A stretch of 56,251 nucleotides of DNA from an uncultured Ruminococcus sp. (GCA_902760955.1 CACWIG010000008.1:1-56251), one strand, 5' to 3'. Positions 1-8,939 are shown, counted from the stretch's first letter. A program made the numbers and translations. Notes: generated from the letters alone by a model not told the origin.

Positions 1-249
1 TTCATCAAACATATTATTTATTGCACAATCGTAGGTATGTTTCGGGACGTCGAGGACGCCGTCCCCTACAAGATGAAACGTATTTCATCAAACATATTAT
101 TTATTGCACAATCGTAGGTATGTTTCGGGACGTCGAGGACGCCGTCCCCTACAAGATGAAACATATTTCATCAAACAGATAATTTTTTCATATTCGCAGG
201 TGCGTTTCGGGACGTCGGGAATGGCGGCACGTACAAGATGAAACGTATT
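1..249. repeat. Three tandem copies of an ~83-bp repeat containing a GC-rich palindrome
   Basis: Units begin at about 1, 84 and 167. The first two are nearly identical; the third is diverged in its middle. Each carries an imperfect palindrome of the type GGGACGTCGAGGACGCCGTC followed by CCCTACA, a motif that recurs singly in most long intergenic gaps of this window (about 2484, 5403, 5521, 7755, 29198, 29390, 29517, 47458). The surrounding AT-rich part (TTTCATCAAAC, ATTGCACAATCG) also recurs elsewhere. There is no credible gene here. An open frame on the minus strand at 97-339 only translates the repeat. The window starts inside the array, so more units may lie upstream. Confidence 0.9.
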
Positions 250-255
250 TCTGCA

Positions 256-294
256 CAAAAAAAGAACCCCGATATCGAGGTTCTTTTTTAATGT
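256..294 (-). terminator. Intrinsic terminator of the BspA-like gene
   Basis: The stem pairs AAGAACC with GGTTCTT around a self-complementary CGATATCG centre. Read on the minus strand it ends in a T run. It begins 10 bases after the stop codon of the leucine-rich-repeat gene. An A/T tract on each side could let it work in both directions. Confidence 0.85.
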
Positions 295-304
295 CATTTT
301 TAAA

Positions 305-2002
305 TTACTTTGCAGGCTGTGCAACAGGAACAATATCATCTAAATCTGACCAAGCATATACCTTAACTGTTTGACCAACAGTAACAGGATTATCTAATGT
401 AATAGTTTCTGAACCGCCTATCAAACTTGAGGTGAAATCAACATTTGTTTTAGAATCAGATACCTTAACCTGTGCTAATGTACCATCTTCATCATTATAA
501 ACAGCGCAAATATAATAGAAACTACCATTTCCCATTGTATTGTAACCTAAACCTCTGCTACGCAATGTCGCAGTAACAGCTGTACCATTTTCGGCAACAA
601 CCGCATCTGCGATTATATTTGCATCAAGATTTGTGTAAACCTTTATATTGTTTCCATCTGCAAAGGTACGCAATGCTCTGCCGCTTTCAGCATTTGCCTC
701 ATTTGTGATAATAGCTAATTTTGAAAAATCAGATACACCAGCTAACATACTAAGCTCTGTGATCACACTTTCGGTAGGAAGTACGATTTCCTCAAGTTCA
801 GTACATCCATTGAATGATTCTGCATTTATTTTATTCAATCGAGAATTTGGTGCAACACGTACAGATTTGAGAGAAGTTTGATTTTTAAAAATTCTGTTAA
901 TATTTGTAACACCTGCAGGTATCTCAATCTCTGTAATTTTTGTTGTGGTCAAGCAAATATTACGAATTACGCCTGTTAAATTATTTGACAAGTGTAATTT
1001 TTTAAGATTTTCACAACCATAAAACATATTATTATAGTGATTAGTATCTGTCGAACCATCTGGAGGTATAATTTTCGTAATTGTGTCTGCCATATAAAAC
1101 TCAGTGAGGTCTTTTTGATTCACAAATAAGTTTCCGTCCTGATACGTAAACGCAGTTACTGTGTAACCATCAAGTGTTTCAGGCATATAAATTGCACCAA
1201 CAAGTTTTCCACTGCCATTTAATCCGTTAACAGCACACGTCTTATTAGTTTCATCAAGGACTCTATATGAGAAGTTGGTTGCATATACCTTTGTTGCAGA
1301 ACCATCTTCCGCCTTCGTAGTATTCGGAACCACACCTCCGTTTCCGTATACTTCATTTACCCAAGTAGTGTAGCCACTAACTATGAAAGCATCACTGGCG
1401 CATTCTTTAACATTATCAGGAACATACAATTTATCAAGCTCACAGCCTCTAAACATTTTACTTGGAATTTTTGTAAATTTACTACCTGTAGGCAAATGAA
1501 CTTCTTTAAGTGCTTTACAGTTTGTAAACATACCAATACTTGTTGTTAATGAAGAATCAATATTGTTTGATAAAGTAACAGATGCAAGTGAACCGCAGTT
1601 ATAAAAATTATTAACTCCTAATATAGATGTAATTGTATCAGGCATAACAATTGACGTGATTGAAGCATTTGCAAAGCATTGATTTCCTAATGTTGTAATC
1701 CGGTAATCTTCTCCATCTTTGCCGAATGTTACCCCATTAATCATTTTATTATTTTGGAAAGCACTCTCACCTATAGTGGTAACATTGTAGGTTTTACCAT
1801 CTTTTTTAACAGTAGCAGGTATGACAATATCTGTTTTCGCAGTCGGAACTGTTTCAAAGCCTGTAACTGTTGCAGTATTATTAGCGCCATCATAGTCATA
1901 CTTAAAGAAATAAGTTACATCATCCGCAAATACCACTGTCATTGTTGATGCAAGCATACAAATAACAGTAATAAGTGCAAAAATCTTTTTTAAATTTTTC
2001 AT
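305..2002 (-). CDS. Secreted BspA-type leucine-rich repeat (LRR_5) protein
   Basis: The predicted protein of about 565 residues starts with a typical signal peptide (MKNLKKIFALITVICMLAST, cleavage after about residue 27 near VFADD). Most of the rest is BspA/Treponema pallidum-type LRR_5 repeats of about 23 residues, seen as recurring phrases such as TSIVMPDTIT, LKKLHLSNNL and LEEIVLPTES. The last ~100 residues form a separate domain ending in VKVYAWSDLDDIVPVA, a tail that recurs in secreted clostridial proteins. There is no LPXTG motif or C-terminal membrane segment, so it may be released or held non-covalently. The ATG at 2002 is preferred to an in-frame GTG at 2011 because TAGGAG lies 8 bases upstream of it. 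Related proteins are often surface adhesins or carbohydrate/host binders; the ligand here is unknown. Confidence 0.85.
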   Translation of the reverse strand: MKNLKKIFALITVICMLASTMTVVFADDVTYFFKYDYDGANNTATVTGFETVPTAKTDIVIPATVKKDGKTYNVTTIGESAFQNNKMINGVTFGKDGEDYRITTLGNQCFANASITSIVMPDTITSILGVNNFYNCGSLASVTLSNNIDSSLTTSIGMFTNCKALKEVHLPTGSKFTKIPSKMFRGCELDKLYVPDNVKECASDAFIVSGYTTWVNEVYGNGGVVPNTTKAEDGSATKVYATNFSYRVLDETNKTCAVNGLNGSGKLVGAIYMPETLDGYTVTAFTYQDGNLFVNQKDLTEFYMADTITKIIPPDGSTDTNHYNNMFYGCENLKKLHLSNNLTGVIRNICLTTTKITEIEIPAGVTNINRIFKNQTSLKSVRVAPNSRLNKINAESFNGCTELEEIVLPTESVITELSMLAGVSDFSKLAIITNEANAESGRALRTFADGNNIKVYTNLDANIIADAVVAENGTAVTATLRSRGLGYNTMGNGSFYYICAVYNDEDGTLAQVKVSDSKTNVDFTSSLIGGSETITLDNPVTVGQTVKVYAWSDLDDIVPVAQPAK

Positions 2003-2184
2003 AATAAACACTCCTATATTTAATAATTTTAATTATTTTTCATTTTTAATAATTAGTATTGATTATATATTTACGTAGTAATTGTAACATAAATAATTTA
2101 AAAATGGTATGTCTAATTCTTTTATTTTATGTCTTTTTCTTTTATTTTGAAATTTTTTTTTAATTTTTATACATTTATTCAGGT

Positions 2185-2366
2185 AAATTCGCAAGGGAGC
2201 CGAGAATTAGCCCTCCTTGCATAAAGGAGGGTGGCACACGAAGTGTGACGGGTGGATCGGTAGTATGCGTAGATTGTGCACAAATTATATGTTGTGGCTC
2301 ATAGTAACCGATCCCTCAGTCAGCTGTCGCTGACAGCTCCCTTTACGCAAGGGAGCCGAGAATTTG
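2185..2366. repeat. Intergenic repeats with CTCCCTT/AAGGGAG palindromes
   Basis: Two segments belong to a family built from short stems: CCTCCTTGC with GGAGG, CACACGAAGTGTG, and CAGCTGTCGCTGACAGCTC followed by GCAAGGGAGCC. Fragments recur at about 5275-5295, 7628-7665, 7890-7930, 29173-29197 and 47508-47531. These look like REP-type elements. No gene is supported here. Confidence 0.75.
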
Positions 2367-2380
2367 CCGATCCATACAAA

Positions 2381-2459
2381 TTCAAAATAATTTTTTCGTT
2401 GCAATCGGGCTTGGCGATTGTATGGGCATTGGGCAATTATTCAATAAAATTATTTTGAA
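2381..2459. repeat. 79-bp element with 14-bp terminal inverted repeats (copy A)
   Basis: It starts TTCAAAATAATTTT and ends AAAATTATTTTGAA, which is a perfect terminal inverted repeat. The inside contains an inner palindrome of CAATCG and CGATTG. An almost identical copy of the same length lies at 7500-7578. Partial copies lie at about 7832-7880 and 29286-29318. It looks like a very small non-autonomous element or a hairpin-forming repeat. Confidence 0.85.
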
Positions 2460-2483
2460 TATTGCACAATCGTAGGCGTATTT

Positions 2484-2511
2484 CGGGACGTCGAGGACGC
2501 CGTCCCCTACA
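2484..2511. repeat. GACGTC palindromic repeat with CCCTACA flank
   Basis: A single copy of the GC-rich palindrome found in the tandem array at the window start. It is placed directly after the 79-bp element and directly before the duplicated tRNA-terminator segment. Confidence 0.8.
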
Positions 2512-2738
2512 TCACTGCGTTCGGTCGCTCGCATGCATCGTTTGTCCACAGGCCTTTCGCTATATAACAAAACGGACACCTGAATAGGTGTCTGTGGAAT
2601 ACATATCGTTTTTCTTACATATGATTCGACGCCGAACATTCGTTCGGCACTTCCTCACTGCGTTCGGTCGCTCGCATGCATAGTTTGTCCACAGGCCTTT
2701 CGCTATATAACAAAACAGACACCTGAATAGGTGTCTGT
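2512..2738. repeat. 84-bp direct duplication of the tRNA-operon terminator region
   Basis: Bases 2512-2595 and 2655-2738 are the same 84-bp segment, offset by 143 bases, with two differences (2539/2682 and 2574/2717). The downstream copy (in minus-strand terms, 2512-2595) carries most of the tRNA terminator hairpin but lacks its T-rich end. It is probably a remnant of a duplication or deletion at the 3' end of the tRNA operon. Confidence 0.9.
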
Positions 2739-2745
2739 TTTGTTA
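2708..2745 (-). terminator. Terminator of the tRNA operon
   Basis: A perfect 17-bp stem (TAACAAAACAGACACCT with its complement) and a 4-base loop. It ends in a T-rich arm on the minus strand and begins immediately after the tRNA-Gly CCA end. Confidence 0.9.
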
Positions 2746-2820
2746 TGGAGCGGAAGACGAGATTCGAACTCGCGACGTTCACCTTGGCAAGGTGACGCTC
2801 TACCACTGAGCCACTCCCGC
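2746..2820 (-). tRNA. tRNA-Gly (GCC)
   Basis: The cloverleaf is readable on the minus strand. The acceptor stem pairs GCGGGAG with CTTCCGC, the T arm has GTTCGAATC, and the anticodon loop is TTGCCAA, giving GCC. The 3' CCA is encoded. It is the last gene of a four-tRNA operon. Confidence 0.95.
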
Positions 2821-2825
2821 AAATA

Positions 2826-2901
2826 TGGTGCCTCCGGGCGGAATCGAACCACCGACACGGGGATTTTCAGTCCCCTGCTCTACCGACTGAGCTACAGAGG
2901 C
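2826..2901 (-). tRNA. tRNA-Phe (GAA)
   Basis: On the minus strand the acceptor stem pairs GCCTCTG with CGGAGGC. The anticodon loop CTGAAAA gives GAA, the T arm has GGTTCGATTCC, the discriminator is A and the CCA is encoded. It is separated from tRNA-Gly by 5 bases. Confidence 0.96.
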
Positions 2902-2927
2902 AAAAGCTGTATCCAAGATACAGCAGT

Positions 2928-3004
2928 TGGCGATCCGGATGGGGTTCGAACCCACGACCTCCAGCGTGACAGGCTGGCATTCTAACCAACTGAACTACCG
3001 GACC
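2928..3004 (-). tRNA. tRNA-Asp (GTC)
   Basis: On the minus strand the acceptor stem pairs GGTCCGG with CCGGATC. The anticodon loop CTGTCAC gives GTC, the discriminator is G and the CCA is encoded. The spacer to tRNA-Phe (2905-2923) holds a small hairpin, GCTGTATC/GATACAGC, perhaps an RNA-processing site. Confidence 0.96.
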
Positions 3005-3014
3005 GTATTTAATA

Positions 3015-3090
3015 TGGTGGGCACTATAGGGCTCGAACCTATGACCCTCTGCTTGTAAGGCAGATGCTCTCCCAGCTGAGCTAAGCGCCC
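3015..3090 (-). tRNA. tRNA-Val (TAC)
   Basis: On the minus strand the acceptor stem pairs GGGCGCT with AGTGCCC. The anticodon loop CTTACAA gives TAC, the T arm has GGTTCGAGCC, the discriminator is A and the CCA is encoded. It is the first tRNA of the operon. Confidence 0.96.
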
Positions 3091-3131
3091 TCATCTAAAT
3101 GCTCCCGCCTATTAAAGCGACAACATTAGAT

Positions 3132-3160
3132 ATTATACTCACCTTGCACACAAAAGTCAA
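3132..3160 (-). promoter_or_regulatory. Sigma-A promoter of the tRNA operon
   Basis: TTGACT (3155-3160), 17 bases, TATAAT (3132-3137) on the minus strand. Expected transcription start is near 3125, about 35 bases before tRNA-Val. Confidence 0.9.
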
Positions 3161-3229
3161 GACATACATTCTCGATTATATTTGATTATATAAATAAAAT
3201 ATACTGTTTTCTCTCTTTTTCTCTTGTTA

Positions 3230-4135
3230 TCAGCCGTTTTCGTCTTTCCTTTTAATATGCTTTGTCTTGGTTTTCATCTCTTCAAGCTCGTCAGAATTGA
3301 ATTTATATGCAGTATTACAGAAACTGCATACGATTTCCGCTCCGCCCTGGTCCTGTATCATTCCGTCAATTTCTTCTGTGCCAAGAGAGATTATTGCTTT
3401 TTCCATTCTCTCTCTGCTGCAGCCGCACACATATCCGACTTCTCTTTCCTCTAATATGTCAGTATCAAAGCCCAGCATAACATACTTTATTATCTCTTTT
3501 CCGTCCATACCATTTGACAGCATTTCCGTCATACTCATAAGCCCCTGAACGCTGTTTTCAAGTTTGCAAAGGCTTTCTTCATCACATTCGGGCATTACCT
3601 GTATTATAAAACCACCCGAATGTTTTATGCTGTAATCCGTATCCACAAGTACGCCGAGCGATACCATACTCGGCACTTGCTCTGACACGGCAAAATAATA
3701 TGCCAAATCGTCGCCTATTTCGCCTGTCTGAATATCTACATTCCCCACATAAGGCTCTTTAAGACAGAGGTCCTTTATTACACACAAGTTACCCTTGCCC
3801 ACAGCCGCTCCCACATCAAGCTTACCATTGCTCTTTAAGGGCAAATCAACAAGGGGATTGTCAACATATCCCTTTACCTCGCCCTTGGAATTTGCCGCAA
3901 CAAGAACAGTTCCGATAGGGCCATCACCCTTTAACTGAATGGTGAGCTTTGAGTTTTCCTCTTTCAGTTCACTTCCCATTAACAACCCTGCAGAGAGCAG
4001 TCTGCCAAGTGCCGCACTTGCAATCGGCATTGTCTTGTGATACTGTCTTGCCTGTTCAACTGTTTCGGTGGAAACAACCACACTTATCTTAAAAAAACCA
4101 TCTTTTGTTATCGCTCTTGTTAAAATATCAGCCAT
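3230..4135 (-). CDS. hslO: Hsp33 redox-regulated chaperone
   Basis: This 301-residue protein matches Hsp33, a cytosolic holdase that binds unfolding proteins when oxidised. The C-terminal zinc/redox switch has the four expected cysteines, as CGC (in YVCGCSRERM) and CSFC (in EIVCSFCNTAY). The N-terminal part has the family phrases RLLSAGLLMGSELK and GPIGTVLVAANSKGEVKGYV. The ATG at 4135 is chosen over an upstream in-frame codon because GGGG/GAG-rich ribosome-binding sequence precedes it and the family starts here. It follows hemW by 13 bases, so the two are probably cotranscribed. No clear terminator is visible after it. Confidence 0.93.
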   Translation of the reverse strand: MADILTRAITKDGFFKISVVVSTETVEQARQYHKTMPIASAALGRLLSAGLLMGSELKEENSKLTIQLKGDGPIGTVLVAANSKGEVKGYVDNPLVDLPLKSNGKLDVGAAVGKGNLCVIKDLCLKEPYVGNVDIQTGEIGDDLAYYFAVSEQVPSMVSLGVLVDTDYSIKHSGGFIIQVMPECDEESLCKLENSVQGLMSMTEMLSNGMDGKEIIKYVMLGFDTDILEEREVGYVCGCSRERMEKAIISLGTEEIDGMIQDQGGAEIVCSFCNTAYKFNSDELEEMKTKTKHIKRKDENG

Positions 4136-4148
4136 AATCTCAACCCCT

Positions 4149-5246
4149 TTATACAAAATCCACCAATATGGCGTTGCTGACATATAAATATTTTTTTGGA
4201 ATAATCAATCTGTCATTCTTTATTATCATTGTACCGCGATGAATATTCTTTTCGATTTGCTTCTCAAAAACTTCGTAAATGCTTTTGCTAAACCTATTTT
4301 TAAACTCCGCAAGGTCAATGCCGTCAACCATTCGCAAACCTAAAAAAATATATTCGCTTATTTTATCAAATTCGCTTTGCTCATACTTATCAATAACTTT
4401 ACCTTCTCTGTTTATATAATCATTTGTATCTCTGACATTTGAAAATCGGACACCATTTACACAGGAATACGCACCTGCACCAAAGCCGATATAATCATCA
4501 CATTTCCAATATTTTATATTATGACGGCTCTCGCATCCGCTTTTTGCAAAGTTTGAAATCTCATACATTCCATATCCGTTTTTATATAAAAATTCGTCAC
4601 ATATATCATACATATCTCGGCTCAGTTCTTCATCAATGTCTATATTCATCGAATAAAACGGCGTACCTTCTTCTATCTTAAGTCCATAACAGGATATATG
4701 ATTGGGAGAAAGTGCAACAGCTTTTCTCAAAGTTGTTTTCCAGGTTTCAATTGTCTGGCGGGGCAAGCCGAACATCAAGTCAACAGACAGATTTTCAAAC
4801 CCTGCCTCTCTCGCATCTCTGACACATTTTTCACACTCTGCAAAGCTGTGTATTCTGCCCAAAAACTTTAACTCATCATCATTTGCGGACTGCATACCTA
4901 TACTTATGCGGTTAAAGCCCGATGAACGCAACAACTCAAGTCCGTTTTTATCTATTGTGGCAGGATTGCACTCTGTGGTAATCTCACAGGTCTTATCGAC
5001 ATTAAAGGTATCATACACCGCATTTAATATTTGTGCAAGCTGACTCGGCTCTAAAATTGTCGGTGTACCGCCGCCAAAATAGATTGTGTCAACCTGCATA
5101 TCGTCATTTTTGAAATTTCTTATTTCATCACAAAGAGCGGACACATAAAGTTTCCGCTCGCTGTAATCCGAAATATGAGAATTAAAATCGCAATATCTGC
5201 ATTTGGCCGCACAGAAAGGAATATGAATATAAACTCCAAGCGACAT
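4149..5246 (-). CDS. hemW: HemW-type radical SAM protein (heme chaperone; formerly HemN-like)
   Basis: About 365 residues. The N-terminus MSLGVYIHIPFC carries the radical SAM cluster motif CAAKCRYC, followed by YFGGGTPT and ISIGMQS, typical of the HemN/HemW group. HemW lacks the extra N-terminal region of true oxygen-independent coproporphyrinogen oxidase HemN and usually carries heme to target enzymes. The ATG at 5246 has GGAG 10 bases upstream; an in-frame ATG 51 bases earlier lacks a site and runs into repeat sequence. It lies downstream of lepA, a common bacterial order, but a 322-bp repeat-filled gap separates them. Confidence 0.9.
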   Translation of the reverse strand: MSLGVYIHIPFCAAKCRYCDFNSHISDYSERKLYVSALCDEIRNFKNDDMQVDTIYFGGGTPTILEPSQLAQILNAVYDTFNVDKTCEITTECNPATIDKNGLELLRSSGFNRISIGMQSANDDELKFLGRIHSFAECEKCVRDAREAGFENLSVDLMFGLPRQTIETWKTTLRKAVALSPNHISCYGLKIEEGTPFYSMNIDIDEELSRDMYDICDEFLYKNGYGMYEISNFAKSGCESRHNIKYWKCDDYIGFGAGAYSCVNGVRFSNVRDTNDYINREGKVIDKYEQSEFDKISEYIFLGLRMVDGIDLAEFKNRFSKSIYEVFEKQIEKNIHRGTMIIKNDRLIIPKKYLYVSNAILVDFV

Positions 5247-5274
5247 AACAATCTCCTTTTGTTTTATACGCCTT

Positions 5275-5548
5275 TGGCTCCCTTGCGTATGATACAAATC
5301 ATAAATTTTCTTTGTAATGTATTCGGCAGGAGCAAGCCCCTGCCCTACAATTATGCATTATATCCCCAACGCGTGATTTGATATACATTTGTTGGTGTAT
5401 TTCGGGACGTCGGGGACGCCGTCCCCTACGCGATAAAGAGTGCTTTTTTGCCATACGGCTAATTTATTGTATATCCATTTGCAAAACACCAATAAATTAA
5501 TATAATCTGTAAATCAATTTTGTAGGGGACGGCGTCCCCGACGTCCCG
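5275..5548. repeat. Repeat cluster in the lepA-hemW gap
   Basis: The gap holds a CTCCCTTGCGTA fragment (about 5278), a GGCAGGAGCAAGCCCCTGCC palindrome with CCCTAC flank (about 5322-5350), and two GACGTC palindromes in opposite orientation (5403-5429 and 5521-5548). As an inverted pair these could form a long hairpin in the transcript. No promoter or gene is recognised. Confidence 0.8.
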
Positions 5549-5568
5549 TTAGTGATAAATCTCTCATC

Positions 5569-7374
5569 TTAGTCAAGCTTCAAAACCGACATAAATGCCT
5601 CCTGAGGCACCTCTACCGAGCCCACCTGACGCATACGTTTCTTTCCCTCTTTCTGCTTTTCAAGCAGTTTTTTCTTTCTTGTTATATCACCGCCGTAACA
5701 CTTTGCAAGCACGTCCTTACGCATTGCCTTGACGGTTTCTCTGGCTATTATTTTACCGCCCACAGCCGCCTGAATGGGAACCTCAAACAACTGTCTCGGT
5801 ATAACCTCTTTCAGCTTTTCAGCCATTTTTCTGCCTCTGCCGTAGGCTCTCTCTTTGTGAACAATAAACGACAAAGCATCAACCTGCTCTCCATTTAACA
5901 GCATATCAAGTTTTACAAGCTCTGCCTTTTCAAATCTCTCAAATTCATAGTCAAAGGAAGCATAACCCCTTGTCCTTGATTTGAGAGCGTCAAAAAAGTC
6001 ATATATAATCTCATTCAACGGCAGCTCATAATTGAGCGAAACTCTTGTGGCATCAAGATATGTCATATCGATATAGTTGCCACGCCTGTCCTGACACAGC
6101 TCCATAATACTTCCCACATAATCTTTTGGAGTCATAATCGTAGCCTTAACGATAGGCTCCATCATATAATCTATCTCCGATTGGTCAGGCAGGTTGGTTG
6201 GGTTATCTATTTTAAGCTGTTCGCCGTCTGTTTTTATAACAATATATTCAACAGACGGTGCTGTGGTAACCAAGTCAAGATTGTATTCTCTCTCCAATCT
6301 CTCCTGAATAATTTCCATATGCAAGAGTCCCAAAAAACCGCATCTGAACCCAAATCCCAAAGCTATTGAAGTCTCTGCCTCAAAATTGAGTGCGGCATCA
6401 TTTAACTGCAACTTTTCAAGTGCCTCTCTCAAATCGTCATATCTTGCACCATCAGCGGGGTAAATACCGCTGTATACCATTGACTTTACTTCTTTGTAGC
6501 CCGGTAGCGGATCATCGGCAGGACGTTCGGACAAGGTCACCGTATCACCGACGTTGACGTCACGAACATTTTTTATGCTTGCCGCAATGTAACCAACCTC
6601 TCCTGCCTCCAATAATTTTGAAGGCATCATTCCGTTAGGTCTTAAATAACCGACCTCAACAACGTCAAACTCACCGCCTGTCGCCATCATCTTTATTCGC
6701 TGTCCTGCCTTCAGTGTTCCGTCTTTTAATCTTACGTAGACGATTACACCCTTATATGCATCATAATACGAGTCAAATATAAGAGCCTTAAGAGGTGCGT
6801 TCTCGTCACCTTGGGGAGGCGGAACAAGCTCTACTATTTTTTCTAAAACGGCTTCGATATTTATGCCGTTTTTAGCCGAAATACAAGGGGCATTCTCCCC
6901 GTCAATACCGATAACATCTTCTATTTCCTGTTTTACCTCGTCGGGTCTTGCGGCAGGTAAGTCAATTTTATTTATAACGGGAACAATCTCCAAATCGTGT
7001 TCAAGAGCAAGATAGGTATTTGCCAAGGTCTGTGCCTCTATGCCCTGTGCGGCATCAACCACCAAAACCGCACCCTCACACGCCGCCAGACTTCTTGATA
7101 CTTCGTAATTGAAGTCAACGTGTCCCGGGGTGTCAATCAAGTTAAGCTCATACTCGTTGCCGTCCTTCGCCTTATACAAAAGCTTGACAGCACGTGCCTT
7201 GATTGTTATACCTCTCTCACGCTCCAGGTCCATATTGTCAAGTATTTGTTCCTGCATCTCTCTTTGAGTCAAGGTGCCTGTAAGCTCAAGTATTCTGTCA
7301 GCAAGTGTACTCTTGCCGTGATCTATATGTGCTATTATTGAAAAATTGCGTATATTTTCGCGACGATTGCTCAT
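5569..7374 (-). CDS. lepA: Elongation factor 4 (LepA), back-translocating GTPase
   Basis: 601 residues, the usual LepA length. GTPase motifs are present: G1 AHIDHGKST (about 15-23), DTPGH and NKID. The C-terminal LepA-specific domain has the conserved stretch [20 protein letters not shown] and ends in [18 protein letters not shown]. LepA acts on the ribosome during stress and initiation. A strong AGGAGG lies just before the ATG, and a promoter lies about 40 bases upstream. Confidence 0.97.
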   Translation of the reverse strand: MSNRRENIRNFSIIAHIDHGKSTLADRILELTGTLTQREMQEQILDNMDLERERGITIKARAVKLLYKAKDGNEYELNLIDTPGHVDFNYEVSRSLAACEGAVLVVDAAQGIEAQTLANTYLALEHDLEIVPVINKIDLPAARPDEVKQEIEDVIGIDGENAPCISAKNGINIEAVLEKIVELVPPPQGDENAPLKALIFDSYYDAYKGVIVYVRLKDGTLKAGQRIKMMATGGEFDVVEVGYLRPNGMMPSKLLEAGEVGYIAASIKNVRDVNVGDTVTLSERPADDPLPGYKEVKSMVYSGIYPADGARYDDLREALEKLQLNDAALNFEAETSIALGFGFRCGFLGLLHMEIIQERLEREYNLDLVTTAPSVEYIVIKTDGEQLKIDNPTNLPDQSEIDYMMEPIVKATIMTPKDYVGSIMELCQDRRGNYIDMTYLDATRVSLNYELPLNEIIYDFFDALKSRTRGYASFDYEFERFEKAELVKLDMLLNGEQVDALSFIVHKERAYGRGRKMAEKLKEVIPRQLFEVPIQAAVGGKIIARETVKAMRKDVLAKCYGGDITRKKKLLEKQKEGKKRMRQVGSVEVPQEAFMSVLKLD

Positions 7375-7411
7375 CTTTTTCCTCCTGATAACGAGAATTA
7401 AAACTTAATAC

Positions 7412-7440
7412 ATTCTACCATAAAGTTAAAAATATTTCAA
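7412..7440 (-). promoter_or_regulatory. Promoter of lepA (-hemW-hslO)
   Basis: On the minus strand: TTGAAA (7435-7440), 17 bases, TAGAAT (7412-7417). The start would be near 7405, about 30 bases before the lepA ATG. Confidence 0.75.
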
Positions 7441-7499
7441 CCATTAGTTTAGCAAAAAGCGGTTTTGCGTTTCAGAACGATGTGCAAGGTAGCCTTAAA

Positions 7500-7930
7500 T
7501 TCAAAATAATTTTTTCTTTGCAATCGGGTTTGGCGATTGTATGGGCTTTGGGCAATTATTTATTAAAATTATTTTGAATTTTGCACATTTGTTGGCGTAT
7601 CAAACGGGCGATTCGTGAATCGCCCCTACACCGCAAGGGAGCCTTAGGTGAATGTCAGCTGTCGCTGACAAACGGGACGATGTAGGCATCGCCCCTACAA
7701 TGTGAAACATATTTCACCATACGCATAATTTGTTGCACATTTGTTCGTATATTTCGGGACGTCGTGGACGCCGTCCCATACAAATTCGGCAGGAGCAAGC
7801 CCCTGCCCTACAAATTATAATGATACATATAATTCAAAATAATTTTTCACAATCGGGCTTGGAGATTGTAGGGCATAGTTGCCAATCCCTCCACCACCTT
7901 CGGCGGTCCCCCTCCCTTTGCACAAGGGAG
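7500..7930. repeat. Repeat-packed gap: 79-bp element copy B and several palindromic repeats
   Basis: In order: the 79-bp TTCAAAATAATTTT element (7500-7578); a GGGCGATTCGTGAATCGCCC palindrome with CTACA flank (about 7600-7630); a CTCCCTT-type fragment (7631-7665); GGGACGATG with CATCGCCCC (about 7673-7700); a GACGTC palindrome (7755-7782); GGCAGGAGCAAGCCCCTGCC (about 7790-7812); a truncated TTCAAAATAATTTT copy (7832-7880); and an AATCCCTCCACCACC/CCTCCC segment (7889-7930). No gene is supported. Confidence 0.85.
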
Positions 7931-7950
7931 GTGTGTTTAAATCTCACGTG

Positions 7951-7981
7951 CAAAAAAGAACCTCATTCCGAGGTTCTTTTT
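7951..7981 (-). terminator. Terminator of the AEC transporter gene
   Basis: The stem AAAGAACCTC/GAGGTTCTTT starts 5 bases past the stop codon and ends in a T run on the minus strand. The stem sequence closely resembles the terminator at 256-294. Confidence 0.9.
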
Positions 7982-7985
7982 GCGA

Positions 7986-8939
7986 TTAATAGCCGAGAAC
8001 AAAACTTCCTATTGCAAGGATAACAGGTATGGTAATTGCAGACAGCAATGTCATAACAACAATGGCACTCGTTGCGTATCTGTACTCTCCGTCAAACAGT
8101 TGCGACAGCATACTTACAGCCGTTGCGGCAGGAGTTACCGCACAGATAAACCCTGTCAGCTTTATATCGTTTGAAAGGGGTAAAAATTTGAATATCGGCA
8201 ACATAATCAACGGCAATACTATCAATTTTACAAATGACAGCTTGTAAAAACACAATTGCCTTACTTCCTTCTTCAAATCTGTTTGGGCTATCAAGCCACC
8301 TAATACAATCATTGCGATAGGCGTGTTAAGCGAGCCTATTGCATCTACCGCCTCAAACACAGGCTGAGGCAGTTTGTACGGCGATACAAACAGCATCAAG
8401 CCTATAATTACAGATATTGTGCCCGGATTTAAAAACATCTTTTTCGCATTTAGCTTTTCCTCAGGCTTTAACAGCTTAAGTCCGTAGGTCCATTGCAAAA
8501 TATTTAATATGATAACATTTGTCGAGCCGTAGAATATTCCAAGACTGCCCACCAATGACATCATCAACGGAAAAGCCAAAAAGCCGTTATTCGGCATAAC
8601 TACACACATTCTGTTTTCGGCAAAGCCCCTCACATTGCGATCACGATATAAAATCGTTGCGAGAGCTATCTGCACCGCGTACAAAAGAACAGAAACTCCG
8701 AACATAATCAGCCACTCAATAAAAAGATTTACCTCAAAATCTCTCTGGAATGCTGAAATCAATATCATAGGCACAACGATTTTAATCAGCAAAACAGACA
8801 TTTGTTTTATGCCTTCTTCTGACACGATTTTAAATTTAACAACACAAAAACCCACCAAAACCATAAGGAACATCATCAATATCTGATGTCCTACCGTTAA
8901 AAAATATTCTATCAAGTTAAACACCTCATTGCTTGCCAC
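7986..8939 (-). CDS. AEC (auxin efflux carrier) family transporter
   Basis: About 310 hydrophobic residues in two five-helix halves, the architecture of the AEC/BART family. Family phrases include CVVMPNNGFLAFPLMMSLVG and NTPIAMIVLGGLIAQTDL in the middle, and TPAATAVSMLSQLFDG near the end. Bacterial members often move malate, lactate or other organic anions; the substrate here is not predictable. The start is uncertain. The ATG at 8939 has no good ribosome site. A TTG at 8915 has GAGGTG 6 bases upstream and would remove eight residues. A hairpin (AGCGGAATG/CATTCCGCT, 8948-8971) lies just upstream. Confidence 0.85.
   Translation of the reverse strand: MASNEVFNLIEYFLTVGHQILMMFLMVLVGFCVVKFKIVSEEGIKQMSVLLIKIVVPMILISAFQRDFEVNLFIEWLIMFGVSVLLYAVQIALATILYRDRNVRGFAENRMCVVMPNNGFLAFPLMMSLVGSLGIFYGSTNVIILNILQWTYGLKLLKPEEKLNAKKMFLNPGTISVIIGLMLFVSPYKLPQPVFEAVDAIGSLNTPIAMIVLGGLIAQTDLKKEVRQLCFYKLSFVKLIVLPLIMLPIFKFLPLSNDIKLTGFICAVTPAATAVSMLSQLFDGEYRYATSAIVVMTLLSAITIPVILAIGSFVLGY

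Noticed and set aside
1..249. Possible CRISPR array
   Set aside because: The repeats are contiguous 83-bp units without unique spacers, and the palindromic core occurs singly all over the window.
97..339. Open frame of 80 codons on the minus strand
   Set aside because: It translates the tandem repeat and the terminator region; Arg/Pro-rich segments (CRGRRPRRP) are the product of the palindrome and recur as false frames in other repeat gaps.
2382..2985. Several overlapping frames of 60-85 codons
   Set aside because: They run through the duplicated segment, repeats and tRNA genes, in both strands, with no ribosome sites.
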